Assembly (NCBI RefSeq): GCF_003991205.1
Contig: NZ_RXOZ01000001.1
Span: 124,001-188,000, forward strand
Direction of reading: 5' to 3'
From: Georgenia sp. SYP-B2076
GTDB lineage: Bacteria > Actinomycetota > Actinomycetes > Actinomycetales > Actinomycetaceae
Length of the DNA: 64,000 nt
The notes beneath the pieces were generated by a model that saw only the letters and a list, made by a program, of their open reading frames with translations, had not been told where the DNA came from and ran no database searches. The position numbers and the translations under genes are program-made. Positions 1 to 8,815 of the stretch are shown one piece after another. Each line of letters begins with the position of its first letter. Within the stretch, counting starts at the first letter, position 1.

Positions 1-791
1 CGGGCGCCGCCGGGACCACGGTGGCGCTGCGGGTCCTCGCCGACGCCACCGAGCAGGCGCGCGCCCACCGGCTCGGCGTGCGCCGGCTCGTGCTGACCCA
101 GGCCGCCCTGAACGTCCAGCGGGTCACCACCCGGTGGACGGGGAAGCAGGCGCTCACCCTGGCCGCCAGCCCCTACCCCACCACGGAGGCGCTCGTCGCG
201 GACGTGCAGCTCGCCGCCGCGGGGGCGCTGGTGGACGAGTGGACCGCGGCGCACGGCGGGCACCAGGTCGTCGACGCGGCGGCGTACCGCGAGCTCGTGG
301 CGCACGTGCGCACGGAGCTGGAGGAGCGCGTCCACCGCACGGTCGGGCAGGTCGTGGCCACGCTGGACGCCCAGCGCGACCTCCAGGGGGTGATCAAGTC
401 GGCGACCTCGATGTTCCTGCTGAACACCCTCACGGAGGTCCGGGACCAGGCCGCCCGGCTGGTCTACCCCGGGTTCGTCTCCGCGACGCCGCCGGGTCAG
501 CTGGTCCACCTGCCCCGCTACCTCAGGGCGGCCCAGCGGCGGGTCGAGCGGGCACAGCTCAACGTCCACCAGGACGCGGACCTCGCCTGGCGGGTGGGGG
601 AGATCGAGGACGCCTACGAGGCGGCCGTCGCGGCGAGCGCGCGCCTGGCCCCGGACCCGGCACGCGACGCCGCACTGGTGGAGGTGCGCTGGCTCATCGA
701 GGAGCTGCGGGTCAGCTTCTTCGCCCAGCAGCTCGGGACGCCGGTGAAGGTCTCCGAGAAGCGGATCCGCAAGGCGCTGGCGGAGCTGTAG
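1..791 (+). CDS. hrpA: ATP-dependent RNA helicase HrpA, C-terminal part (5' end outside window)
   Basis: The reading frame is open from the first bases of the window and stops at 791, giving about 262 C-terminal residues of a protein that is normally around 1,300 residues. The visible part matches the DUF3418 region that ends bacterial HrpA-type DEAH RNA helicases: a charged helical segment, then a segment with LLNTLTEVRDQAARLVYPGF, then LPRYLRAAQRRVERA, and a basic end (VSEKRIRKALAEL). The helicase core with its Walker motifs lies upstream and cannot be seen. The family unwinds or remodels RNA in the cytoplasm. The GTG at 21 is very unlikely to be the real start because the frame continues upstream of it. 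Confidence 0.85.
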   Translation, partial: GAAGTTVALRVLADATEQARAHRLGVRRLVLTQAALNVQRVTTRWTGKQALTLAASPYPTTEALVADVQLAAAGALVDEWTAAHGGHQVVDAAAYRELVAHVRTELEERVHRTVGQVVATLDAQRDLQGVIKSATSMFLLNTLTEVRDQAARLVYPGFVSATPPGQLVHLPRYLRAAQRRVERAQLNVHQDADLAWRVGEIEDAYEAAVAASARLAPDPARDAALVEVRWLIEELRVSFFAQQLGTPVKVSEKRIRKALAEL

Positions 792-819
792 GCGCCGCCG
801 GCCGGCCCCCGCCCCGAGC

Positions 820-1487
820 TCACTGCGCCACCAGCGCCTCGACGTCGACGGGCTTGTCGACGACCCCCCGCTCCAGCATCCGGTCCGCGATGAGGGTCAG
901 CGAGGCTATGTCGACCTTGCCGTTCCAGACCGGCAGCACCATCGCGGAGGCCACCGCCGGGTCCACGCCCTGCAGGTCGGGCAGGGGCGAAGGCGTCCGG
1001 GTCGTCGGCGATGCGCGTCGCCGTGTCCGGGAAGCCCATCTCGACGAACCGGATGCCGCTCGTGTCGACCCCGCGCTTCTCCAGCGCCGCCGTGATCGTG
1101 ATGTCCCCGATGTTCTCCAGGGTGTTCACGGCGATCGACCGGCCGGCCCCGCTGGCCGGCCAGGAGCGCGGAGACCGTGTTGGAGCCGGCGATGTCCAGG
1201 TTCCCGCTCACCAGGGCCGGGATCACGGCCGCACCCCCGGTCGAGGTGTCGACCTCAAGGTCGAGGCCGTGCTCCTCGAAGATCCCGAGCTGCCGGCCGT
1301 AGGCGAGGAACGCCGAGGGGACGCCGGCGGTCTCCCCGACGTGGACGGCGACGGGCCCGGCGCCGGTCCCGGACCCCGCCTGGTCGCTCGGCGCCGGCGC
1401 TGAGGTTCCGCCGCAGGCGGCGAGGCCCACGGCAGCGGCAGCGGTGGCGGTGGCGGTAGCCACGAGGACGCTCGGTCGTGCTCTCAT
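820..1487 (-). pseudogene. SsuA/NMT1-like ABC substrate-binding lipoprotein, frameshifted and internally deleted
   Basis: Starting at the ATG at 1487, the minus strand encodes a lipoprotein signal peptide with lipobox (AVGLAAC) and a periplasmic-binding start (VPSAFLAYGRQLGIFEEHGLDLEV...SGNLDIAGSNTVSALL). The frame is lost near 1150-1165. It resumes in a second frame (AVNTLENIGDITITAALEKRG...FVEMGFPDTATRI), is lost again near 985, and resumes in a third frame (PVWNGKVDIASLTLIADRML...) to a stop at 820. The pieces total about 220 residues, against about 320-340 for this family. Roughly 90-100 residues of the central lobe are therefore also missing. No permease or ATPase gene accompanies it. 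Two frameshifts plus a deletion make a sequencing error an unlikely full explanation. Confidence 0.8.
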
Positions 1488-1632
1488 CTCGGCCCCCTCC
1501 GCCGTTGGTGGGTGCGCGGTGCAGGTGGCCTCAATCTCCGGTGTCCCGCGCACGGCGGCCACCCGATCCGGTCGTGGCGGCCCGCACGCGGCGCTAGATT
1601 CTGTCAATGATCGGCCTCGAGGGGGAGGGACG

Positions 1633-2868
1633 ATGAAGGTCTTGATCGTGGGTGCCGGCATCGGTGGCCTGACGTTGGCCCTGGAGCTCCAGCGCGCCGG
1701 CATCGACTGCCAGGTGGTCGAGGCGTCCCGGGACCTCGCGCCGATCGGCGCGGGCATCAACCTGCTGCCGCACGCGTCGAGGGTGCTGGCGCGGCTGGGG
1801 CTCGAGCCGCTGCTCGCGGGCGTCGCCGTCCAGACCCGGGAGTCGGCGTTCTTCAACCGCTTCGGTCAGCACATCTACACCGAGCCGGCGGGCCGCGCGG
1901 CGGGGTACGAGCACCCGCAGTTCTCCATCCACCGCGGCGACCTGCAGGAGATCCTCCTCGGCGCCGTCCACGACCGCCTCGGTGAGCGCGCCGTGAGCCT
2001 GGGACGCAGGGTCCTCGGCGTCACCGAGGCGCCCGCCGGCCCGATCGCCCACACGGTGGGCGTCGCCGGCGACGTCGTGGACCTCAAGGGCGACGTCGTC
2101 ATCGGCTGCGACGGCGTGCACTCGGCGATCCGCCGGCAGCTGTACCCGGACGAGGGCGAGCCACGGTACTCCGGCGTGAACATGTGGCGCGGGGTCACGT
2201 GGTGGAGGCCGGTCCTGAGCGGGGCCACGATGGTCCGGGCGGGCTGGCTCGCCCACGGCAAGATGGTCATCTACCCCGTCCGGCGTGAGCTCGACGACGA
2301 CGGGCTCCAGATGACCAGCTGGGTCGCCGAGGTCCAGACACCCCAGCACGCCGACCGGTCGTGGGACCGCACGGGGCGGCTCGCGGACTTCATCGGCCAC
2401 TTCGAGGACTGGCACTTCGACTGGCTGGACGTGCCGAGGATGATCCGGTCGACCCCGTCCATCCTGCAGTACCCGATGGTGGACCAGGAACCGCTCCAGA
2501 GATGGACGTTCGGGCACGTCACGCTGCTCGGCGACGCCGCGCACCCGATGGTCCCGCGCGGCTCCAACGGCGCGGCCCAGGCCATCCTGGACGCGCAGGC
2601 CCTTGCACAGGCGCTGGTTCGCGAGGCCGATCCGGCGTCGGCGCTGGCGGCGTACGAGGCGGAGCGGCGACCGGCCTCGAACGCCGTCGTCCTCGCCAAC
2701 CGGCGCACCCCTCCCGACGCGATCCTCCGGGAGGTGTGGGAACGCACCGGGGACCGGCCCTTCACCGACATCGACGACGTCATCAGCCGTGCCGAGCTGG
2801 CCGCGCTCACCGACCGGTACAAGCACGTCGCCGGCTACGGCCTCGAGCAGCTGGAGGTGACCGACTGA
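1633..2868 (+). CDS. FAD-dependent aromatic-ring monooxygenase (salicylate hydroxylase/PhzS type)
   Basis: This 411-residue flavoprotein has the class A hydroxylase fingerprints. The Rossmann motif GAGIGG is near residues 7-12. The GCDGVHSAIRR (DG) motif is near 158. The second FAD-binding motif LLGDAAHPMVPRGSNGAAQAILDA is near 298. Family members use NAD(P)H and O2 to hydroxylate or decarboxylate aromatic acids; the RGSNGA variant resembles the PhzS/flavin-dependent oxidoreductase group. The ATG at 1633 is preferred over the open frame reaching back to 1444 because it is preceded by GAGGGGGAGGGA and begins directly with MKVLIVGAG. The substrate is unknown. It is divergent from the decayed binding protein, and the next genes downstream are an aldehyde dehydrogenase/aminotransferase pair. 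Confidence 0.85.
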   Translation: MKVLIVGAGIGGLTLALELQRAGIDCQVVEASRDLAPIGAGINLLPHASRVLARLGLEPLLAGVAVQTRESAFFNRFGQHIYTEPAGRAAGYEHPQFSIHRGDLQEILLGAVHDRLGERAVSLGRRVLGVTEAPAGPIAHTVGVAGDVVDLKGDVVIGCDGVHSAIRRQLYPDEGEPRYSGVNMWRGVTWWRPVLSGATMVRAGWLAHGKMVIYPVRRELDDDGLQMTSWVAEVQTPQHADRSWDRTGRLADFIGHFEDWHFDWLDVPRMIRSTPSILQYPMVDQEPLQRWTFGHVTLLGDAAHPMVPRGSNGAAQAILDAQALAQALVREADPASALAAYEAERRPASNAVVLANRRTPPDAILREVWERTGDRPFTDIDDVISRAELAALTDRYKHVAGYGLEQLEVTD

Positions 2869-2901
2869 CCACGGCCCCACCCCCTCCTCCGGGCGCGACA
2901 G

Positions 2902-3062
2902 GTCAAGTATTGACAGGCGCCGGGCGCGGGCGCCTACGTCACTAGATGACCTCTCACCACCCTGGCGCGGGGCGGACGCCTACGTCAGTAGATGACCTCT
3001 CACCACCCTGGGGCTGGCGGACGCCCGCGTCAGTAGATGACCTCTCACCACCTGGGGCGGGA
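2902..3062 (+). repeat. Tandem repeat array with four GTCA-N5-TGAC inverted-repeat sites
   Basis: Three near-identical units of 45-46 bp begin at 2931, 2977 and 3022. Each contains a GTCA-N5-TGAC dyad (2938-2950, 2984-2996, 3029-3041) followed by CTCTCACCACC. A fourth dyad with a different spacer lies just upstream (2902-2914, GTCA-AGTAT-TGAC). Site spacing is 36, 46 and 45 bp, so the last three lie on nearly the same DNA face. The array sits 110-270 bp upstream of the aldehyde dehydrogenase start. No convincing coding frame runs through it because stop codons occur in the repeat. It looks like an operator array; the regulator is unknown. Confidence 0.75.
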
Positions 3063-3168
3063 TCTGCCCCACCATCACGCTCCCCCGGGGCCGCCCGAAC
3101 CGTCACACTCACCTCTATCAGCGTTCCCCGCGCCGGCCCCGACGGCGACGCCCGCACCAGGAGAGCCC

Positions 3169-4692
3169 ATGACCACCACCCGAACCACGGCCGCGACCAC
3201 CACGGTGCCCGCGCCGCACTGGCTCGACGGCAAGGCCTACGCCGGCACCTCGGGACGCACCGGCGAGGTCTACGACCCCGCCACGGGCGAGGTCCGCGCG
3301 CACGTCGCGTACGCGTCCACCGAGGACGTGGCCGCCGCCGTCGCCTCCGCGAAGGCCGCCTTCCCGGCCTGGCGCGACACCTCGCTCCCGCGCCGCACGC
3401 AGACGCTCTTCGCCTTCCGCGAGCTGCTCAACGCCCGGAGGGACGAGCTGGCCGGCATCATCACGGCCGAGCACGGCAAGGTCCTCGCCGACGCCCTCGG
3501 CGAGGTCGCCCGCGGCCTGGAGGTCGTCGAGTTCGCGTGCGGCATGCCCGGGCTCCTCAAGGGCGGGATGACGGAGAACGCGTCCACCGGCGTGGACGTC
3601 TCCTCGGTCCGTCAGCCGCTGGGCCCGGTGGCGATCATCTCCCCGTTCAACTTCCCCGCCATGGTGCCGATGTGGTTCTTCCCCATCGCCATCGCCGCCG
3701 GGAACACCGTCGTCCTCAAGCCCTCCGAGAAGGACCCCTCCGCCTCCCTGTGGATGGCCGAGCTGTGGGCCGAGGCCGGCCTGCCCGCCGGGGTCTTCAA
3801 CGTGGTGCAGGGTGACAAGGTCGCCGTCGACGCCCTGCTGACCCACCCGGACGTCAGGGCGGTCTCGTTCGTCGGCTCGACCCCGGTCGCGCGGCACGTC
3901 TACGAGACCGCCACCGCCCACGGCAAGCGCGTCCAGGCCCTCGGCGGCGCCAAGAACCACATGGTCGTCCTGCCCGACGCCGACCTCGACCTGGCCGCCG
4001 ACGCCGCCGTCAACGCGGGGTACGGCTCCGCCGGCGAGCGCTGCATGGCCATCTCCGCGCTCGTCGTCGTCGAGCCGGTGGCCGACGCGCTGGTCGCGAA
4101 GATCGCCGAACGCACCGCCACGCTCACGGTCGGCGACGGCCGCCGCGGCTGCGACATGGGCCCGCTGGTCACGCGGGCCCACCGCGACAGGGTCGCCGGC
4201 TACATCGACGCGGGCGAGGAGGCGGGCGCGGCCGTCGTCGTCGACGGCCGGGGCGTCACCCCCGACGGCGCCGCCGGCGGCTTCTGGCTCGGCCCGACCC
4301 TGCTGGACCACGTCACGCCCGGGATGAGCGTGTACACGGACGAGATCTTCGGGCCGGTGCTCTCCGTGCTGCGGGTGGCCTCGTACGAGGGCGCCGTCGA
4401 GCTGATCAACGCCAACCCGTACGGCAACGGGACGGCGATCTTCACCAACGACGGCGGCGCCGCCCGCCGCTTCAGCAGCGAGGTCGAGGTCGGCATGGTG
4501 GGCATCAACGTGCCGATCCCGGTGCCGGTCGCCCACTACTCCTTCGGCGGGTGGAAGAGCTCCCTGTTCGGCGACACGCACGCCTACGGCGCGGAGGGCG
4601 TGCACTTCTTCACCCGCGGGAAGGTCGTCACCACCCGGTGGCTGGACCCGAGCCACGGCGGGATCAACCTCGGCTTCCCCCAGAACCGCTGA
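3169..4692 (+). CDS. mmsA: CoA-acylating methylmalonate-semialdehyde dehydrogenase
   Basis: This 507-residue aldehyde dehydrogenase belongs to the MMSDH subfamily. The [34 protein letters not shown] segment is read from about 3640-3735. The catalytic cysteine lies in [11 protein letters not shown] near residue 292. [17 protein letters not shown] carries the Asn-Lys characteristic of this subfamily in place of the usual general-base Glu. MMSDHs convert malonate- or methylmalonate-semialdehyde plus CoA and NAD to acetyl-CoA or propionyl-CoA and CO2, in beta-alanine, valine and inositol catabolism. The ATG at 3169 follows AGGAGAGCC; the longer open frame back to 3037 runs into the repeat array and is rejected. 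The aminotransferase gene follows 55 bp downstream. Confidence 0.93.
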   Translation: MTTTRTTAATTTVPAPHWLDGKAYAGTSGRTGEVYDPATGEVRAHVAYASTEDVAAAVASAKAAFPAWRDTSLPRRTQTLFAFRELLNARRDELAGIITAEHGKVLADALGEVARGLEVVEFACGMPGLLKGGMTENASTGVDVSSVRQPLGPVAIISPFNFPAMVPMWFFPIAIAAGNTVVLKPSEKDPSASLWMAELWAEAGLPAGVFNVVQGDKVAVDALLTHPDVRAVSFVGSTPVARHVYETATAHGKRVQALGGAKNHMVVLPDADLDLAADAAVNAGYGSAGERCMAISALVVVEPVADALVAKIAERTATLTVGDGRRGCDMGPLVTRAHRDRVAGYIDAGEEAGAAVVVDGRGVTPDGAAGGFWLGPTLLDHVTPGMSVYTDEIFGPVLSVLRVASYEGAVELINANPYGNGTAIFTNDGGAARRFSSEVEVGMVGINVPIPVPVAHYSFGGWKSSLFGDTHAYGAEGVHFFTRGKVVTTRWLDPSHGGINLGFPQNR

Positions 4693-4747
4693 CGCCGCGC
4701 CCCGCCCGCGCCGCCCAACGCCCAACGCCCACGCAAGGAGACCGACC

Positions 4748-6115
4748 GTGCCCGCTCCCCAGGACCCCGCCGCCCGCCGCACCTACGAGCTCGACCGCGC
4801 CCACGTCTTCCACTCCTGGTCCGCCCAGGCCGCCGTCGACCCGATGGTCATCACGGCGGCGCGGGGCTCGCACGTGTGGGACGGCGACGGGAAGAAGTAC
4901 CTCGACTTCTCCTCCCAGATGGTCAACACCAACATCGGCCACCAGCACCCCCGGGTGACCGCCGCGATCAAGGCGCAGGCGGAGGTGCTGTGCACCATCG
5001 CGCCGTCCTACGCCAACGACCGGCGCAGCGAGGCCGCCCGCCTCATCGCCTCCCACGCGCCGGACGGCCTGAACAAGGTCTTCTTCACCAACGGCGGCGC
5101 CGAGGCGGTCGAGAACGCCGTGCGGATGGCGCGCCTGCACACCGGCCGCGTCAAGGTGCTCGCGCAGTACCGCAGCTACCACGGCGGCACGACGACGGCG
5201 ATCAACCTCACCGGCGACCCCCGCCGGTGGCCCAACGACTACGGCAGCGCGGCCACCGTGCACTTCTTCGGCCCGTTCCTCTACCGCTCGGCCTTCCACG
5301 CCACCACCGAGGCGGAGGAGTCGGCCCGCGCCCTGGAGCACCTCGAGCAGCTCATCACCTTCGAGGGCCCCGCCACGATCGCGGCCATCGTGCTCGAGAC
5401 CATCCCCGGCACCGCCGGCATCATGCCCCCGCCGCCCGGCTACCTGGCCGGCGTCCGCGAGCTGTGCGACCGGTTCGGCATCGTGTTCGTCGCCGACGAG
5501 GTCATGTCCGGGTTCGGCCGCGCGGGCCGCTGGTTCGCGCTCGACCACTGGGGCGTCACCCCGGACCTCATCGCCTTCGCCAAGGGCGTGAACTCCGGGT
5601 ACGTCCCGCTCGGCGGGGTGCTCATCTCGGACGCCGTCGCGGCCACGTTCGACGAGCGCGTCTACCCTGGCGGCCTGACCTACTCCGGGCACCCGCTCGC
5701 CTGCGCGGCCGCCGTCGCCACCATCGAGGCCATGGAGGCGGAGGGTATCGTGGAGCACGCCGCCGACATGGGCGAGCGCGTGATCGGCCCGCGGCTGCGC
5801 GAGATGGCCGGGCGGCACCCCGTGATCGGCGACGTGCGCGGCGTGGGGGTGTTCTGGGCGCTGGACCTGGTCACGGACCGGCAGACCAGGGAGCCGCTGG
5901 CACCCTACGGCGGCACGTCCCCGGCGATGGTGGAGCTGCTCGCCGCCGCCCGGCGCGCCGGGCTGCTGCTCTTCTCCAACTTCCACCGCGTCCACGTGGT
6001 CCCGCCCTGCACCGTCACGGAGGAGGAGCTGGCCGAGGGCCTCGACATCCTCGACGAGGTCCTCGCCCTCGCGGACGCGCACACGACGGCGGGGGCCGCC
6101 ACCGCCCAGGTGTGA
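4748..6115 (+). CDS. Class III omega-aminotransferase (beta-alanine/omega-amino acid:pyruvate type)
   Basis: This 455-residue PLP enzyme of fold type I has the class III signatures. FFTNGGAEAVENAVRMAR binds the phosphate region, VADEVMSGFGRAG contains the Asp that contacts the PLP pyridine nitrogen (about residue 251), and AFAKGVNSGYVPLGG contains the Schiff-base Lys (about 279). Pairing with a malonate-semialdehyde dehydrogenase suggests that it moves the amino group from beta-alanine, beta-aminoisobutyrate or a similar omega-amino acid, producing the semialdehyde used by the preceding gene. Taurine or polyamine substrates are also possible. The start is GTG at 4748, with AAGGAG about 10 nt upstream. 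It is co-directional with mmsA and is probably transcribed with it. Confidence 0.88.
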   Translation: MPAPQDPAARRTYELDRAHVFHSWSAQAAVDPMVITAARGSHVWDGDGKKYLDFSSQMVNTNIGHQHPRVTAAIKAQAEVLCTIAPSYANDRRSEAARLIASHAPDGLNKVFFTNGGAEAVENAVRMARLHTGRVKVLAQYRSYHGGTTTAINLTGDPRRWPNDYGSAATVHFFGPFLYRSAFHATTEAEESARALEHLEQLITFEGPATIAAIVLETIPGTAGIMPPPPGYLAGVRELCDRFGIVFVADEVMSGFGRAGRWFALDHWGVTPDLIAFAKGVNSGYVPLGGVLISDAVAATFDERVYPGGLTYSGHPLACAAAVATIEAMEAEGIVEHAADMGERVIGPRLREMAGRHPVIGDVRGVGVFWALDLVTDRQTREPLAPYGGTSPAMVELLAAARRAGLLLFSNFHRVHVVPPCTVTEEELAEGLDILDEVLALADAHTTAGAATAQV

Positions 6116-6123
6116 GCGGACGC

Positions 6124-6139
6124 CGCCCGCGCGCGGGCG
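6124..6139. terminator. Palindromic GC hairpin between convergent genes
   Basis: A perfect 16-nt palindrome (CGCCCGCG/CGCGGGCG) lies in the 33-bp gap between the aminotransferase stop and the convergent transporter stop. There is no T-run on either side. It may end transcription from both sides, but this is an inference from position only. Confidence 0.4.
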
Positions 6140-6148
6140 CTGCCGGGG

Positions 6149-7717
6149 TCAGGCGCTGCCGATCACCTGGACGAGCAGGATCTTCGCGATGATGCCCAGC
6201 GCGAAGAGCGCCGCGTAGCCGGCGTCGATGCGCTCGTCCACGGCGCGGCCGTTGGCGTAGGCCAGGATCGCCGGCTGGCCCACGAACCCCGCGAGGGCGC
6301 CGGCCGCGCGCGGCGCGCTCGTGCCGACCAGGCGCGAGAGCACGACGAACAGCGCGGCACCGAGGGCCACCACAACGGCCGCGGCGACCACCACGCGCAG
6401 GCCGAGCCCGGTGAAGGCCTGGTCGGCGAACGCCTGCCCGGACGCCAGGCCGGTCGCCCCGAGGAAGAGCAGCAGCCCGAGCTGGCGGATGGTCAGGTTC
6501 GCGGCGCCCGGCAGGCCCCACACGACCGGACCGGTCCGCTCGATCCGGCCCAGGACCATGCCGACCACGAGCGGACCCGCGGCGGAGCCGAGCGCGAAGG
6601 AGATCCCGCCAGGCAGCGGGAGGGTGGCCAGGCCGACGAGGAGCCCCACGGCGAGGCCCACCCCGAGGGAGAGGGCATCGATCTCGCTCACCCGGCGCTC
6701 GGAGTCGCCGAAGAGGGCGGAGACGGGGTCCTTCTGCCCGCGGGGCACGACGACGCGGACCCGGTCGCCGAGCTCGAGGACGACGTCGTCCGAGGCGAGG
6801 AGGTCGAGGTCGCCGCGGCGCACGCGCGTGACCACGCCCCCGAAGCGCCCGGGCACGTCCAGCTCGCCGACGGTGCGTCCCGCGATGGCGGGGTTGGAGA
6901 CGATGAACCGGCGGTAGTCCACGGTGGAGCGGTCGTGGGCGAGGTGGTCGCTCACGCGGCGGCCCAGGTGCTCGCGGGCGCGGCTCACGGCGCCTTCGGG
7001 GCCGACGACGACGACCCGGTCGCCGGCGAGCAGCTCCTCGTCGGGGGCAGCCACCCGGACGGCGCCGTCCCGGGCGAGGTAGGAGAAGCGCACGGAGTTC
7101 TCGGCGAAGCCCGGGACGTCCCGGAGCCGGCCCGGGCGCTCCACCTCGACGCTGATGTCCACCAGGCCCACGCCAGCCGCCGGGTCGGGGTCGCGCCGGG
7201 CGCGCCACGGCCGGGACAGGATCGTGGAGACCACGAGGATGGTCACCGTCACGCCCACCGGGTACGCGAGGGAGTAGCCGACGGCGGGCTCGTCGCTGCC
7301 CGCCAGGCCGGTGGCGGCGGCCAGCGCCGGCGTCGAGGTCAGCGCGCCGGCGAAGGTGCCCGACGCCAGCGCCGGGGTCAGCCCCAGGAGCTTGCCGGCG
7401 ATGATCGCGACCACGGCGACGACGGCGAGCACCACGACGGACCCGCCCATGAGGGGCAGCTGGCGGCGCAGGTCGCGGAAGAACCCGGCCCCGGCGGCCA
7501 GGCCCACCGTGTAGACGAACAGCGCGAGCCCCAGGGTCTGCATGAGGCCGAGCCCCTCGCCCAGGCGCGGGTCGAGCGCGCCGACGGCGAGCCCGACGAA
7601 CAGGGCCCCAGCCGCGCCGAAGCGCACCGGCCCGAAGGGGACGGCGCCGAGCAGGGTGCCCAGGGCGACGACGATCATCATGGTGAGCAGGGGCGAGGCC
7701 GCAAGCACGTCGATCAT
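6149..7717 (-). CDS. AspT/YidE-YbjL family putative transporter with TrkA-C domains
   Basis: This integral membrane protein of about 522 residues has two hydrophobic bundles flanking a soluble centre. The N-terminal bundle (PLLTMMIVVALGTLLGAVPFG..., then ALFVYTVGLAAGAGFF) and the C-terminal bundle (GLGVGLAVGLLVGLATLPLPGG..., ending ILAYANGRAVDERIDAGYAALF) match the aspartate:alanine exchanger/YidE family. The middle (about residues 185-360) contains two TrkA-C-like domains (DVPGRFGGVVTRVRRGDLDLLASDD and ELGDRVRVVVP). Those domains usually bind ligands. The family exchanges amino or dicarboxylic acids. The start at 7717 (MIDVLAASP) is chosen; an upstream in-frame start at 7825 would add a non-membrane tail. 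Its substrate may relate to the neighbouring amino-acid catabolic pair, but nothing in the sequence proves that. Confidence 0.85.
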   Translation of the reverse strand: MIDVLAASPLLTMMIVVALGTLLGAVPFGPVRFGAAGALFVGLAVGALDPRLGEGLGLMQTLGLALFVYTVGLAAGAGFFRDLRRQLPLMGGSVVVLAVVAVVAIIAGKLLGLTPALASGTFAGALTSTPALAAATGLAGSDEPAVGYSLAYPVGVTVTILVVSTILSRPWRARRDPDPAAGVGLVDISVEVERPGRLRDVPGFAENSVRFSYLARDGAVRVAAPDEELLAGDRVVVVGPEGAVSRAREHLGRRVSDHLAHDRSTVDYRRFIVSNPAIAGRTVGELDVPGRFGGVVTRVRRGDLDLLASDDVVLELGDRVRVVVPRGQKDPVSALFGDSERRVSEIDALSLGVGLAVGLLVGLATLPLPGGISFALGSAAGPLVVGMVLGRIERTGPVVWGLPGAANLTIRQLGLLLFLGATGLASGQAFADQAFTGLGLRVVVAAAVVVALGAALFVVLSRLVGTSAPRAAGALAGFVGQPAILAYANGRAVDERIDAGYAALFALGIIAKILLVQVIGSA

Positions 7718-7834
7718 GCTGCAAGCGTCCCACCGGTCCGCCGGCGCGAGGGCCTCGCCGGGGGTGGGACGCGCCACGCCGACCGCCGGCAGCGTAGCGG
7801 GCCGGCGGGGCTGCCGCCGGCCCACGTGCCGCGG

Positions 7835-8722
7835 CTAGGACGCGCGGCGGCCCATCCTCAGGCCCTCGAAGGTGTGCTCGGTGCGGTGCGGCGGCAGGGT
7901 GCGGGTGGTGTCGGACACGACCTCGTGGCTCAGGTGCGCCCGCAGCTCCGGGTCGAGGCTGTCGTAGAAGCCCTGGGACACCCTGATGCGCGGCGGCCTG
8001 GGGTCGGCCGGGTCCTGCCGACGGCGGACGACGGCGCCGTCCTCCTGCGCCGTGATGCCGAGGATGGCCACCTGCCGCATGCGCGAGTCGATGCCCATCG
8101 CCGAGCCGCGGTGCAGGATCAGGCCCGTGCGGACCGAGAAGTCGCCCATCTTCGCGTAGAAGGACTGCATGCGGGCCTCGAGCACGGCCGCCTGCGCGTC
8201 GGGCGGGAACATGCCGCCCTCGAGGTCCTCGCTGTCGTAGAACTGCGTCCCGAGCACCGCCTGGAAGGGGCCGTCCACGACATCCATGACCGGCACGTTG
8301 ACCGCGATCGACGTGAGGCGCCGCTCGCGGCGGGTGACGTCCGGGATCGGGAAGTCGCGGTGCCAGGGCTGGTTGATCGCGCCGGGCAGCGGGATGTCGC
8401 AGCCGAGCTCGACGACCTGCCAGTCCGGGCCGAACATCTCCTCGGACAACGCCGTCAGGACGGGGTGGGTCACCAGGTCGAGGAACCCGCGCACCTTCTC
8501 CGCGTAGGGCTCGAAGTAGAAGCGGTTCCATCCCCGGGGCGCCACGCCGCGCGGCGCCCGGAGCGCGTCCATGAACTCGCCGGCGAGGTCGTCGTCGAAC
8601 TGCGCCGCCCACTGCCGCGAGAAGGCGCCCTGGACGACGATCAGCCCCTCCGTGTGCAGCCGGCCGCTCATCTCCCGAGGATCGTGGCGTCGTGACTCTT
8701 CGGTACCGACAAGGCTCTTCAC
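7835..8722 (-). CDS. Phytanoyl-CoA dioxygenase (PhyH) family Fe(II)/2-oxoglutarate oxygenase
   Basis: The 295-residue protein has the double-stranded beta-helix iron triad of PhyH enzymes: H121-x-D123 in QPWHRDFP and the distal His204 in LILHRGSAMG. It lies in the cytoplasm and should couple 2-oxoglutarate decarboxylation to hydroxylation of an unknown substrate. Bacterial members include ectoine hydroxylase and many natural-product enzymes; no specific activity can be assigned. The annotated start is GTG at 8722. The ATG at 8671 (MSGRLHTEG) is an alternative and would remove 17 residues. An inverted repeat GCTTGA-N13-TCAAGC (8737-8761) lies just upstream. Confidence 0.8.
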   Translation of the reverse strand: MKSLVGTEESRRHDPREMSGRLHTEGLIVVQGAFSRQWAAQFDDDLAGEFMDALRAPRGVAPRGWNRFYFEPYAEKVRGFLDLVTHPVLTALSEEMFGPDWQVVELGCDIPLPGAINQPWHRDFPIPDVTRRERRLTSIAVNVPVMDVVDGPFQAVLGTQFYDSEDLEGGMFPPDAQAAVLEARMQSFYAKMGDFSVRTGLILHRGSAMGIDSRMRQVAILGITAQEDGAVVRRRQDPADPRPPRIRVSQGFYDSLDPELRAHLSHEVVSDTTRTLPPHRTEHTFEGLRMGRRAS

Positions 8723-8736
8723 CGGGCACCCGCTTT

Positions 8737-8761
8737 GCTTGATCCTTCGGTTACCTCAAGC
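8737..8761 (-). promoter_or_regulatory. Inverted repeat GCTTGA-N13-TCAAGC upstream of the PhyH gene
   Basis: Two perfect 6-bp arms (8737-8742 and 8756-8761) with a 13-bp spacer lie 15 bp upstream of the PhyH-family start. The surrounding sequence is locally AT-richer than the window. It could be an operator overlapping the promoter; no regulator is encoded next to it. Confidence 0.35.
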
Positions 8762-8815
8762 GTAGAGATCGCCATGCCGGGGTGGAAGGGCCGCCGAGGC
8801 TGACACGCCGCCCAT

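Noticed and set aside
2931-3062. CRISPR array
   Set aside because: Three units with almost identical spacers are simple tandem repeats, not unique spacers; no cas genes are near.
3118-4782. Minus-strand frame of 554 residues opposite mmsA
   Set aside because: It is composed of the antisense of a clear aldehyde dehydrogenase and has a repetitive Gly/Asp/Val pattern typical of such shadows.
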